Source: CBDCWQ01 sp965223435 (lineage in GTDB: Bacteria > Myxococcota > Kuafuiibacteriia > Kuafuiibacteriales > Kuafuiibacteriaceae). From it: a stretch of DNA of 64,000 bases. Numbering within the stretch: position 1 is the first letter of the stretch; the number at the start of each line of letters is the position of its first letter. A model generated the notes under the pieces. The model searched no databases, had not been told where the DNA came from, and saw only the letters and a list, made by a program, of their open reading frames with translations. Of the stretch, positions 44,973-54,232 are shown piece by piece. Both the position numbers and the translations under genes were made by a program. The stretch covers positions 558,001 to 622,000 of the forward strand of contig CBDCWQ010000023.1 of the NCBI GenBank assembly GCA_965223435.1, in the 5' to 3' direction.

Positions 44973-47900
44973 ATGAAATATCCAATCGGGCTTTGCGCGG
45001 TGTTACCGGTTTGCCTTCTCGCGACATCCAAGACGCACGCGGGTCCTGAAGTGGCCGTTTCCGGCGTCCTTCAGCCAGGGTGGAATCTTGTCTCGGTGCC
45101 TGCTGAGGGCGTAGGTTTACCATTTTTATGGCGCGAGGCGGGGGCCGTTGTCTGGCGGGTGTTTCACCTTGAGGATGCTCAGAGCCGAGTCCTGGAGGAG
45201 TTTCCCATCGATCGGGAGGTTCTCGATGCCGGGGGCTATTGGGTGCACGTCGAGGGCAGTACGGCTTCGGAGCTGTTTCAGATCTTGGACGATTCTCAGG
45301 CGCCCGCCAGCGCGTTTTCTGCATACGAACGCCGCCAGGCTGGGGCGAGCGCACCGGAACCACCCGGAGGCTTTGTGGCGGTGGTCCAGTCCCGAACCGC
45401 TACCCTCGTCTGGCGAGCGCCCCAGCTGTTTGCCGACGGAAACGAAATTCCGGAAGGCATGGTGGTCTCGTATCAGGTTTACCGAGAAGGGGAGCCCATT
45501 GGGTCTATGGGCAACAAACTTCGGTTCGATGATGAGCTTCGGGAGGGGCGTGCGACGTATGCGTATCATGTGACTGCGTGGGTTCGCGATTTGAGTGGCA
45601 ACCCCGTTGAATCCGAGCCCTCGGAGACCATCTTTGTCGAGACCCCATCCGCACGGCGGGTGACAGAACCGGGGCATTTTGAGCCCGCGAATCCCTTGCC
45701 CTCTGTTCGAGGCTCGGCGGCGAGGGTTCAGGTTGCCTTGTCGGAGTTTGAAAGCGCTTTTGTTGCGCATGTGGCTCACATTGTGAGGGACAACGGTGCG
45801 AAGGGCGACGGCGTCAGGTATTTTCGAAGCGACAAGGCCGGAAAACCCGGAAGCTTCGAGGAGGCTCAGGACTTGGCCAGCGTGGAACAGCCGGTTACGA
45901 TCTCTGACCTTTCGGTTGCGGCTCGAGACGGTCGGGTGTCTGTCGTGTGGATAGAGCGCGATCAAAATCCGCAGGAAGAGCGTGGGTTGCGGGCATCGAC
46001 CCATATTGTGCTTGTCGAAAGCGATGATGGTGGACGGACCTTCGGTACGAGGAACACGGTTCGAACCAGCGATGCGTGGGTGCGTGGACTCGATAGCGGC
46101 TACGATGTGCGCGGTCAGCATCACGTGGTTTGGGGAGAAAAGAACAAGATCTACTATCTGATGGGCTCGTCTGGTGAACCTTCGAATGTTTTTGATGTAG
46201 TGCGAAAAGAGACGCCCAGCGAAAACGTCAAGTATTTGATCCGCGATGAGCCTGATGATGACGGAAACTGTGATTGCGTCGGGTGCTGGTGCGAGGAGTC
46301 TTATCGAACCGGTGAAACGAGAAATCCCGAGAATGAAGAACACTCGCTTGGCGCGCAGGTCAGTCGCATCGAAGAAAGCTATGTGTACGAACCCTCGCTT
46401 CATCTCGGGTCAGACACCATCAGTATTGTCGCTCGAAGAACCCGCATGTGGGACAACCTCCCGGTTGTGAATGACCGTTGGACCCAGATGATGGAGGCGC
46501 CCATCTATGACGACAAGGTCGTCCAGCGCCTTCAGCCGATTCGGCTCGTGGTTGGATGGAAATCGGTGTGGAAGGACTTCTTTAGGCCGGGTGATGAAGA
46601 GCAGATGGAGGCGGTTGGTTTTCAACACCAATATCTATACCGTGGGCAGTGGCACGAACAGGATCAGATTGTCCTGGCGCAGCGCCCGCTTGTTGCGGAT
46701 GCGTGGCCGGTATTTCAGGAAAACGGCGATGCTGGGCGTGAAAGCGTCGGGCACCAAGATGCGACCGAAAGCGCTCTTCAGCACGGGTGGCGCCAACTTG
46801 TGGTTGCGCGTGTTGGCCAAGATGAGAACAACGATCGACCGTCACACCCCAGATTGGTGGATGCGCCCTGGGGGTTGACGATGGTTTATGAAGACGGCCC
46901 CTCTGACAATCCCAACGAATCGGGCTTCAATCCCATCTGGCTCCAATCTTCGGTCGATAACGGCCGGTCGTGGTCTGAACCACGACGGGTCGCAACCGGA
47001 TACTTGCCTCAACCGGCTGTTTCGGCTTCAGGCGACGTGACGGTCTTGGCGTATGTCCCGCTCGATTCAGGGCAAGGAACCGTGTCCGTGGTTCAGAGCT
47101 TCGACGGTCAAGACGACTCCGGTACGTCCTATTCGGTGAACGCCGACGTGGCCAAGCCCGTGCATTGGAAGAGTCACGGCAGCGACGCGGATGTCTTGAT
47201 AGGCGGCGCATCCTTGGTCACTCTCAAAGACTTGTTTTTTGCGGCATGGATCGAGCAGGGCGCGGATGGGGATAACGCGCAAAGGGTTGTTACGTCGCGG
47301 GCATCCCGGGCGCAAGACGCGGTGCGGTACGCCGTAGCGCCTCGCGAGAATCAAACCGCAGGCCATAGAACACCCGTCGAAGTCGGTCTGGAGAACGTCT
47401 ATCACATGCGCGTTCCCGGGACCGAAGGTCCCGGGGTGCATCTCGCGCGTTTGGCTGGCGTTAGCGCTCCTTTATTGGACGTTTCCCTCCATGAAGGACC
47501 TGCGGTCCTTTCGGGTGACCTCACAGCACTTATTGTTTTTGGTGATGGGCTCATTTCGTCGGAGGTTGTTGATGGGCGAGAAACAATCGGGCCGCTGACC
47601 ATTGCGCTTGAAGATCACGTCGATGGCGCCAGAGAGCCTGTGGGCGCGCGCGGGAATTTAGACAAAGCAAAAACAGAGCGCGACAGACTTTGGCGCAACG
47701 GTGACCTGAGCGAAGACGGACTGTCTGCAGGCTATCAGGTCGAGTATGTTGCGGTCGACGAGAAGAACGAGACCCTACGAGGGGCGTCGGATTGGCTGGC
47801 CGCCCACTTCGATTCGGGGAAGGCAGAAGATTCCAAAAGTCTGGCCGCCCATGAACGGGTCTGGGCGTACTCGCAGGGCATCGCGTTGGCTCAGTTGTCC

Positions 47901-50900
47901 AGGGAAAAAACCGTGGATTCCGACGCCAAAGCGCAGGCTCTGGCCCGCTACTTGTGCGCCAAAGCCAAGGTCGTTCGGGCCGGTCGAAAGGACAACGGGT
48001 CGTACATCCAGGGTTGGCCCTTTTCTTGGAACACGCTCGACGACACCTGGGAAGATTCGCGCCTGGTCACCGGCGCGACCGCATGGGTCATTCATGGGTT
48101 GGGCGTATTTTTGATGTCGCCTGCATTTCGTAAAGCTTCTCTTGAGGCGCAGCGTGCCATCAAGCTTTGTTACCACCGGGCGCTCGACGGTCTGAAAAGG
48201 CATCGTCTTTCGGGCGAGACCAGCGATGGTCTACGGGTGACCCTCATGACGGCCGGATGGACAACGCAGGGCTTGGCGCATGCCGATGAGCCTTGGCGTT
48301 TGCGCGGGAATGACGACGATCGGATGGGGCAAAAGGGGGAATCTTGGCACTACTACGACGTACTTGATGCCATTGGCTACGAGGCATTCAACCCAGACTT
48401 TATTCCCACGATTCGAAGAAGCTCGCATGAGCCTGGCGCCGCAACCGAAGACGAAACGGGTGAATCACCGCCCCGACCGGACCATCTTGAGGCCCTGATC
48501 CTCACCCCAGAGTTGTTTTCGATATTGAAGAAACAGGTTTTGGCGAAAAATGTTGTGACCGAGCACAATCTAGATGTCCTAAGTGTTCTCAACCATGCCA
48601 TCGACTATGCCTCGGCCCTGGATATTGGCAAGATGGGAAGCATCGAGGCATCGGAGCTTGTGGCCTGGCGTGATGAGCTCCGAAATGGCATTTTTCATGT
48701 GCTCTGGGACGATGGAGACCAATACTGGCGAAGTGATCTGACGAGGGCGCTCGAAGCGAGCCCATCACAATCCGAGAAACGAAAAGATATCTTGGCGGCG
48801 CTCGAGGCCGGACAATGGGGTCGTGTGGCTACGGGAGGCGTGACGGTGGCCGATGCTGGCGGCACGGATGCCGCCAGTGTCGAGAAAGCGGTCCATATTC
48901 AAGCGGGGTTGCTTGATGGCTTCGATTTCATTCCTTCTCGTCAACACACCGCCATCGATAACTGCAGCTGGCTGTCATTGGCTGTGGACTACGAGGATCT
49001 GACCGACCCGGCTCACGTCGAGCAGCTGGCACGCTGTCTCACCTTTACGACGCTTGCTTTTGCCAAAGATATCGAATTTCGGGGCAAGACGTACTATGGG
49101 GCGCACTACTTCTTCGACGGTTTCGAAGACAAGTATATCAGCCGGACCGACCGGCAGGAACAGTCATTTCATCTCGAAGCCACCACGGGCCTTATCTTGG
49201 GCCTACTTAAGTTTGCCGATGCTTATCCTCAGCATCCGAAGACGCCCTTTCTCGTTCGCGAAGCCTATAGACTCTGGAGTGGCGTCCAAGGGTTTGTATC
49301 GGATCACGGTTTTCCGTATTCAAGCCAGCGCATCAGAGACTTATCGACGCTGTTGACCTCGAGTACTGCACTCATTTGGTTTATCGATGTGCATGCGTAC
49401 TTCGAGGCACGAAACAAAAACCCGGATCGCTCGCTTCGAAACTATGCCACGGGCGTCGAGCCGGAAGACGCGGTGCGTTTTGTGTCGGAGCGCTACGATC
49501 ATTTCCGTGCCCTTGCCCGCTCGGGGCTTGGGCTCATTCCATCCACTGAGCCGGGCCCAACACCGGCAACCCGCATTGAAGACCAAGCGATGGCGCTGAT
49601 CGTTGCCGCCAACCATCACGATTGGGATACGGCCGAGGTGTTGGCCGGGGCACTGCTACGCACCCGACGACCCGATGGTGATTCGGGCGAAAGCGCATCT
49701 GAAGCCTCGCATCTTGAGTTTCCTGCGGTGGTGAGCACCTCCGATGGTGAGCCACTTTACCCTTATCGAAGCACGAATGCGCAGATGACTGCGTACCTTG
49801 CTTTGGCCTCGTATGCCCGAAGCCTTCAGATTCATTCGCAGCGCGTCGAAGGGGGTCCTCCTGGTCCCCGAGACCCCATCTTAGAGGGGCAGGCACTGCA
49901 CGATGCGGTGGTCTTGGGGCTCGCCTCGATGGTGAGCCGCTGCTTCGACCCTTCTTCGCCCGAAACGCGCGGCCTCTTTATTGCGCAAGATGCCGAGGTC
50001 CCTCCAGAGGGGCGAAGGTACGCCCGCATTGAAAGCAACATCTTGGCGTACTTTGCGTTCCTTCATGCATGGACGCTGAGTCTTGAACCCAAGATCACCG
50101 ATCTCGGGATCTCAGAAGACTGGCTAAGCCGGTTTGAGACGCGGATTGCCGGGCTGTGTCGAGAAAAGACGCTGACGGTCTTCGAGGATGGGGCCGTACA
50201 ACGCTTCAAAGATGCGGGTGATTCCTCCCGTGGGGCCTTAGGTCTATGCGCGCTTTTTGCCAGCGCCTCCGGACAATTGGATGCCGGGGTCTTGGATGGT
50301 TTGGCGTCTCATATTCATCCGGTCAAAGCGTCGCTGCTGGAGCGCCGTTTCGAGCCCGAGGTTGAACAACAAAGAGCCGTTTCGCTTCTCCTCACTTCGG
50401 CAGACGCGTCTCATGCTTCTCACTTGGCTTGGCTGGACTTTGTCGCGTTGCATGGACCGAACCAGCCAAACCATTGGGCGCTGGTCGCGGGCGAGGCGCT
50501 TGCGCTTCGTGCCTTGGCGAACATCGATCCCCGGCACGGGGAGCTCGCCCTGGAGTCTTTTGGGGCCCTTCGCGCTTTGAGCGGGCGTGAGACTTCACAC
50601 CTGATTGCACCGCTGCTGCTCCACGCGCCGGGCACGTTGTTTCAACCCACCCGCGGTCCCCTAAAGCCTTCTGCCGGTCCCCTCTTTTCGATACCGGGGT
50701 TTCGTGAGGGCGTTCATGCGATTGAGCCTGTTGCGGTCGAACATGCGCTTGACGGATTGACCGCGGAGGCCATGCGCACGCTTTTGTATTCGGATTTTTC
50801 GGTGCCGGTCTTTGATGAACTGCTTCACCGGGTGGCTCTGTTTGCCTATCTTCGCCGTAATCTGAGAGACTACGAGAGAAGCCCGCATGAGTGGGTTCGG

Positions 50901-53900
50901 GCCTTCTGGAGGGAACGGCTCAGCTGGATCCGAAGAGCGGATCAACTTCTGCAAAATCCTTGTGACGAGGCGCTGTGGTCCAAGAATGGGTTGGACAAAA
51001 CGATCGGTCTGAACTGCGGCAGCGCCGGCGCCCTCTACACATCCCTTCGATGGGAGCGGGTCGGCGGGAGCCCGCACGTTGATTTGGAACGCATCGTTGC
51101 AGACCCCGAAAGGCACGATCTTGGCCGCCTCTTGGATATTCTGCTCCGTTCGGTACATCATCGACCAGATTTTCGGATTGAGGTGCCCCTTCAATCGGCC
51201 TCAGGAACGCTCGGTATAAAGAAAAGGCTACAGGAGGCGTATGGCCAGAGCTATCTTGCGCGCGCCGAGGCAGCCTTGCAAGAATCTTCGGCGTCCGTGA
51301 GGGATTGGCTTCTGCATCAACTTCGGTTTGTCGATCCGCTTGATGCCTTAAATGTCGGTTCAACAGACTATTGGAGCATGGGCTCTGTTGGGCTTCGAAC
51401 GGCCTTAGAACTCAACCGCCAGGGAAGGATTTCGTTACAATCGTTTCCGGGCTTTGGAGCTCTTGAGCTTCCGCCAAAGGCAAAGGCTGGGCAAAACATC
51501 CGTTCGCTTCGACGCCGTCTCAACCTTGTTTGGAACGGAGAGCTTTCGAAGGCCGCGCGTTCGTCTGGTCTTTTGCCGGTGGTGTTGCATCGCGCGATGC
51601 AGACCGGTGAACTTGCTGAGGATGTAGCCAAAGCATTATCGCGCGCGGAAGAAGGTCTTGCCGAGGCAGCAAAACCGAAGGTGGCTGCCCTCGTAGAGAC
51701 CGACCACGAAAGTCCGGATGCCGACGGGTGGATACTCCCTGCTTTCGCATCGCTTGACGACACCAAAGGCGGTGTTTGGCGCGCCTGCCCGGCTCAAGAG
51801 CTGGGATACGACGCAAAGCTATGGGTGGGCGATGTGGACGGTGAGCGTCAATCGGTGGTTTATGTGTACGATCTGCCGAAGGGCGTGAACCCCGGTCTGG
51901 CAACGTCGTTTGGTGCCGCTTTGGGGCCCGATGCCGGACCGCTTGCGGTGCTCAAAGCTACTGATTTGGACGAATTCCCGTACTCGGAGCCAGGCTGCGT
52001 GGGTGTAGACTGGAATACCGCGACTTCGACCGCAGCAGAACGATGTGTCGGTGCGACTGGCGTTTCTCAAAAAGAGTGTGAGGCCTTGGTTTCGTTCTAT
52101 CAAGCGACCGGTGGACAAAACTGGCGAAGGAACGACCAATGGTTGGAGTCCACAACGCCCTGCGAATGGTATGGGGTTGAATGCAAAGAAGGCAAAATCG
52201 TTGAGTTGAATGTCAGTTACAACAATCTAGACGGATATCTGCCACGGGATCTCGTGAATTTAAGGTTCCTCGAGGATGTGAACCTTGCCGGAAATTCGGC
52301 TTTGGGTGGACCTCTGCCAACGTGGGTGGGGAAGTTCGCGGAACTTCAATATTTGAACTTGGGCTTTTGCGATTTCGAAGGCACCATACCCTCCACGGTG
52401 GGACAGCTGTCGAACCTGGAGGACTTGCGCCTATCTCGCAACGCTTTTTTGGGATCGATTCCGAGCGAACTGGGCCAGCTGACAAACCTGTCTTGGCTCT
52501 TGCTCTATGGCAACCGGCTTCAGGGTGAGATTCCTGATTCTCTGGGGAATCTGGCAGCGCTGTACTATCTCGATCTTTCAGAGAACGAACTCGAAGGGGA
52601 AATTCCTGATTCATTTGGGCGTTTGTCGAAAGTCGATTCGTTGCGTCTAAATCACAACCGACTGAACGGAGAAATCCCCGCCTCAATGGGTGACCTGAGC
52701 GTGAGATGGCTCGATTTGAGCGCCAACGGGCTTGACGGAGACATTCCTGTGGCACTCGCAGACGTCCAAAGATTGGATCATTTGGACCTCCGTTACAACG
52801 TCAATTTGGGTCCGATGCCGTCCGCGCTTTTGCACCTGAAGCCCGGTACGGGGCGCGAGGGGGAGCCGGTGCGGGGAGCGCCTTCGAGGCGCAAACTTCT
52901 CTCGATTGGAGAGATCGTCAACTTTACGAGTCGACGCCGAGTCTCCGTAGACACAAGAGGCAAGGCTTTGGAACTCGAGGTTGGCCTCTATGATTTGGCC
53001 AAAGACCAGCCCCACGACGTGGTACTCGAATTCGATGTACAGGGGGAAGACTATGCCAATATTGAGCACCCCGAAGCATGGGATGAGATCATGGCCGATG
53101 GGCTCTATCGGCTTTGGGCGAACCTGGTAGACCCGGGGGTCAACTGCGATCGAGCGTGTCGGGGTCAGCACTATTGGCGAGACGAATGGGAACACAGCGC
53201 CACGGAACGATGCGAGGGCGTGCGCATCATCGATTCACAAAACGATAACCTCCTTGGTGTGTTTCGGCACTACTCGGATTCGAAATCCCATTCATGGATG
53301 GCCGAAGACTACGAGCTGTCGCGGACGAGCACTGTCGGGGCGGAAGGCTGGGAAGTCCGAAGCTCGGATGGTCTCGGAACGATTCTTCGTTGCCAAGCCT
53401 CCACGCGGCTGGCCGCAATCGATCCCACGAGGTGTGCTCCGTTTGAGAGGGTTCCAAAAAAAGAGCACTTATTGCCGCCGATTGGAGGGCTTCCATCGGA
53501 TAATGAAAGGTTGGAGCTTGAATGTATGCGCTCTTTGCCAGACTTTGCCTTTGCAAATGAACCAGTGACCCTCGACTTGGATGGCGGCGAGGTTGTGTTT
53601 CCGGACCTTGAGGTCGAGTTGGCCACAAACGACGCGGAGTTGGAGATTCTCTTGTATGTGATTCACAAGGGCACCCAAAAGGTTTATTTGTCTTCGCGTC
53701 ACGCCGTGAGTGGCCCTCGAGCGACATTGAACCCTGTGTTCGACGAGCTGCCGGAGTTTGGGTCATATCAGGTGATCGGGCAGCTGGTAGAGCCCGGCGG
53801 CAGCTGTGCCCCACCCACCGCAATCGAGAACTCGTCCAGCAATGAACGTTGCTTGGTTGCCTATGACTTCGATTCCCTGGCTCTCAACGTCGTGGCGTCG

Positions 53901-54194
53901 AAAACGTTCGGATTCGGGGACCCGCTTCGTATCTGCCCTGAACAGGACGACGACCTGCGCGAGAACGAAGGTGGAAGCAGTGGAGCCTATTGTACCGTCA
54001 AGAGCACGTCCCCTCGGCCGGTACGCCTGCAGGTCGCGTACGATCCGAGTATTTTGCGGACGGGAAGCCTAGAAAACGACAGAATGGAGTTTCCACCAGC
54101 CGGTGACGAATCTATCTCCAAGACCATCTCTTTTCGGATCAATACGGACTCTGCCCCGTTTGGAAGCTACACGACGCCCGTGGTCTTTTCGTGA
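44973..54194 (+). CDS. Giant exported multidomain protein, main part (split by frameshift)
   Basis: 3,073 residues to a TGA that is probably caused by an inserted base. Signal peptide (IGLCAVLPVCLLATSKTHA), then a GWN module (QPGWNLVSVP), a fibronectin-III-like module (about 130-230) and BNR/sialidase-like propeller strands (about 250-800: ESDDGGRTFG, SSVDNGRSWSEP). The helical block shared with the left giant follows (about 1,000-1,450: GWPFSWNT, LVTGATAW, DNCSWLSLAV, HLEATTGLILGLLKF), then more helical sequence. Plant-type leucine-rich repeats at about 2,365-2,630 are capped by GGQNWRRNDQWL and CEWYGVEC (LDLSENELEGEIPDSFG repeats). Beta-rich modules close the part. A likely secreted or cell-surface degradative or adhesive protein. 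The earlier GTG at 44925 would destroy the signal peptide position. Confidence 0.88.
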   Translation: MKYPIGLCAVLPVCLLATSKTHAGPEVAVSGVLQPGWNLVSVPAEGVGLPFLWREAGAVVWRVFHLEDAQSRVLEEFPIDREVLDAGGYWVHVEGSTASELFQILDDSQAPASAFSAYERRQAGASAPEPPGGFVAVVQSRTATLVWRAPQLFADGNEIPEGMVVSYQVYREGEPIGSMGNKLRFDDELREGRATYAYHVTAWVRDLSGNPVESEPSETIFVETPSARRVTEPGHFEPANPLPSVRGSAARVQVALSEFESAFVAHVAHIVRDNGAKGDGVRYFRSDKAGKPGSFEEAQDLASVEQPVTISDLSVAARDGRVSVVWIERDQNPQEERGLRASTHIVLVESDDGGRTFGTRNTVRTSDAWVRGLDSGYDVRGQHHVVWGEKNKIYYLMGSSGEPSNVFDVVRKETPSENVKYLIRDEPDDDGNCDCVGCWCEESYRTGETRNPENEEHSLGAQVSRIEESYVYEPSLHLGSDTISIVARRTRMWDNLPVVNDRWTQMMEAPIYDDKVVQRLQPIRLVVGWKSVWKDFFRPGDEEQMEAVGFQHQYLYRGQWHEQDQIVLAQRPLVADAWPVFQENGDAGRESVGHQDATESALQHGWRQLVVARVGQDENNDRPSHPRLVDAPWGLTMVYEDGPSDNPNESGFNPIWLQSSVDNGRSWSEPRRVATGYLPQPAVSASGDVTVLAYVPLDSGQGTVSVVQSFDGQDDSGTSYSVNADVAKPVHWKSHGSDADVLIGGASLVTLKDLFFAAWIEQGADGDNAQRVVTSRASRAQDAVRYAVAPRENQTAGHRTPVEVGLENVYHMRVPGTEGPGVHLARLAGVSAPLLDVSLHEGPAVLSGDLTALIVFGDGLISSEVVDGRETIGPLTIALEDHVDGAREPVGARGNLDKAKTERDRLWRNGDLSEDGLSAGYQVEYVAVDEKNETLRGASDWLAAHFDSGKAEDSKSLAAHERVWAYSQGIALAQLSREKTVDSDAKAQALARYLCAKAKVVRAGRKDNGSYIQGWPFSWNTLDDTWEDSRLVTGATAWVIHGLGVFLMSPAFRKASLEAQRAIKLCYHRALDGLKRHRLSGETSDGLRVTLMTAGWTTQGLAHADEPWRLRGNDDDRMGQKGESWHYYDVLDAIGYEAFNPDFIPTIRRSSHEPGAATEDETGESPPRPDHLEALILTPELFSILKKQVLAKNVVTEHNLDVLSVLNHAIDYASALDIGKMGSIEASELVAWRDELRNGIFHVLWDDGDQYWRSDLTRALEASPSQSEKRKDILAALEAGQWGRVATGGVTVADAGGTDAASVEKAVHIQAGLLDGFDFIPSRQHTAIDNCSWLSLAVDYEDLTDPAHVEQLARCLTFTTLAFAKDIEFRGKTYYGAHYFFDGFEDKYISRTDRQEQSFHLEATTGLILGLLKFADAYPQHPKTPFLVREAYRLWSGVQGFVSDHGFPYSSQRIRDLSTLLTSSTALIWFIDVHAYFEARNKNPDRSLRNYATGVEPEDAVRFVSERYDHFRALARSGLGLIPSTEPGPTPATRIEDQAMALIVAANHHDWDTAEVLAGALLRTRRPDGDSGESASEASHLEFPAVVSTSDGEPLYPYRSTNAQMTAYLALASYARSLQIHSQRVEGGPPGPRDPILEGQALHDAVVLGLASMVSRCFDPSSPETRGLFIAQDAEVPPEGRRYARIESNILAYFAFLHAWTLSLEPKITDLGISEDWLSRFETRIAGLCREKTLTVFEDGAVQRFKDAGDSSRGALGLCALFASASGQLDAGVLDGLASHIHPVKASLLERRFEPEVEQQRAVSLLLTSADASHASHLAWLDFVALHGPNQPNHWALVAGEALALRALANIDPRHGELALESFGALRALSGRETSHLIAPLLLHAPGTLFQPTRGPLKPSAGPLFSIPGFREGVHAIEPVAVEHALDGLTAEAMRTLLYSDFSVPVFDELLHRVALFAYLRRNLRDYERSPHEWVRAFWRERLSWIRRADQLLQNPCDEALWSKNGLDKTIGLNCGSAGALYTSLRWERVGGSPHVDLERIVADPERHDLGRLLDILLRSVHHRPDFRIEVPLQSASGTLGIKKRLQEAYGQSYLARAEAALQESSASVRDWLLHQLRFVDPLDALNVGSTDYWSMGSVGLRTALELNRQGRISLQSFPGFGALELPPKAKAGQNIRSLRRRLNLVWNGELSKAARSSGLLPVVLHRAMQTGELAEDVAKALSRAEEGLAEAAKPKVAALVETDHESPDADGWILPAFASLDDTKGGVWRACPAQELGYDAKLWVGDVDGERQSVVYVYDLPKGVNPGLATSFGAALGPDAGPLAVLKATDLDEFPYSEPGCVGVDWNTATSTAAERCVGATGVSQKECEALVSFYQATGGQNWRRNDQWLESTTPCEWYGVECKEGKIVELNVSYNNLDGYLPRDLVNLRFLEDVNLAGNSALGGPLPTWVGKFAELQYLNLGFCDFEGTIPSTVGQLSNLEDLRLSRNAFLGSIPSELGQLTNLSWLLLYGNRLQGEIPDSLGNLAALYYLDLSENELEGEIPDSFGRLSKVDSLRLNHNRLNGEIPASMGDLSVRWLDLSANGLDGDIPVALADVQRLDHLDLRYNVNLGPMPSALLHLKPGTGREGEPVRGAPSRRKLLSIGEIVNFTSRRRVSVDTRGKALELEVGLYDLAKDQPHDVVLEFDVQGEDYANIEHPEAWDEIMADGLYRLWANLVDPGVNCDRACRGQHYWRDEWEHSATERCEGVRIIDSQNDNLLGVFRHYSDSKSHSWMAEDYELSRTSTVGAEGWEVRSSDGLGTILRCQASTRLAAIDPTRCAPFERVPKKEHLLPPIGGLPSDNERLELECMRSLPDFAFANEPVTLDLDGGEVVFPDLEVELATNDAELEILLYVIHKGTQKVYLSSRHAVSGPRATLNPVFDELPEFGSYQVIGQLVEPGGSCAPPTAIENSSSNERCLVAYDFDSLALNVVASKTFGFGDPLRICPEQDDDLRENEGGSSGAYCTVKSTSPRPVRLQVAYDPSILRTGSLENDRMEFPPAGDESISKTISFRINTDSAPFGSYTTPVVFS

Positions 54195-54232
54195 CGTCCT
54201 GACCGGAGAGGAAACAACGCGCAATTTTCCCG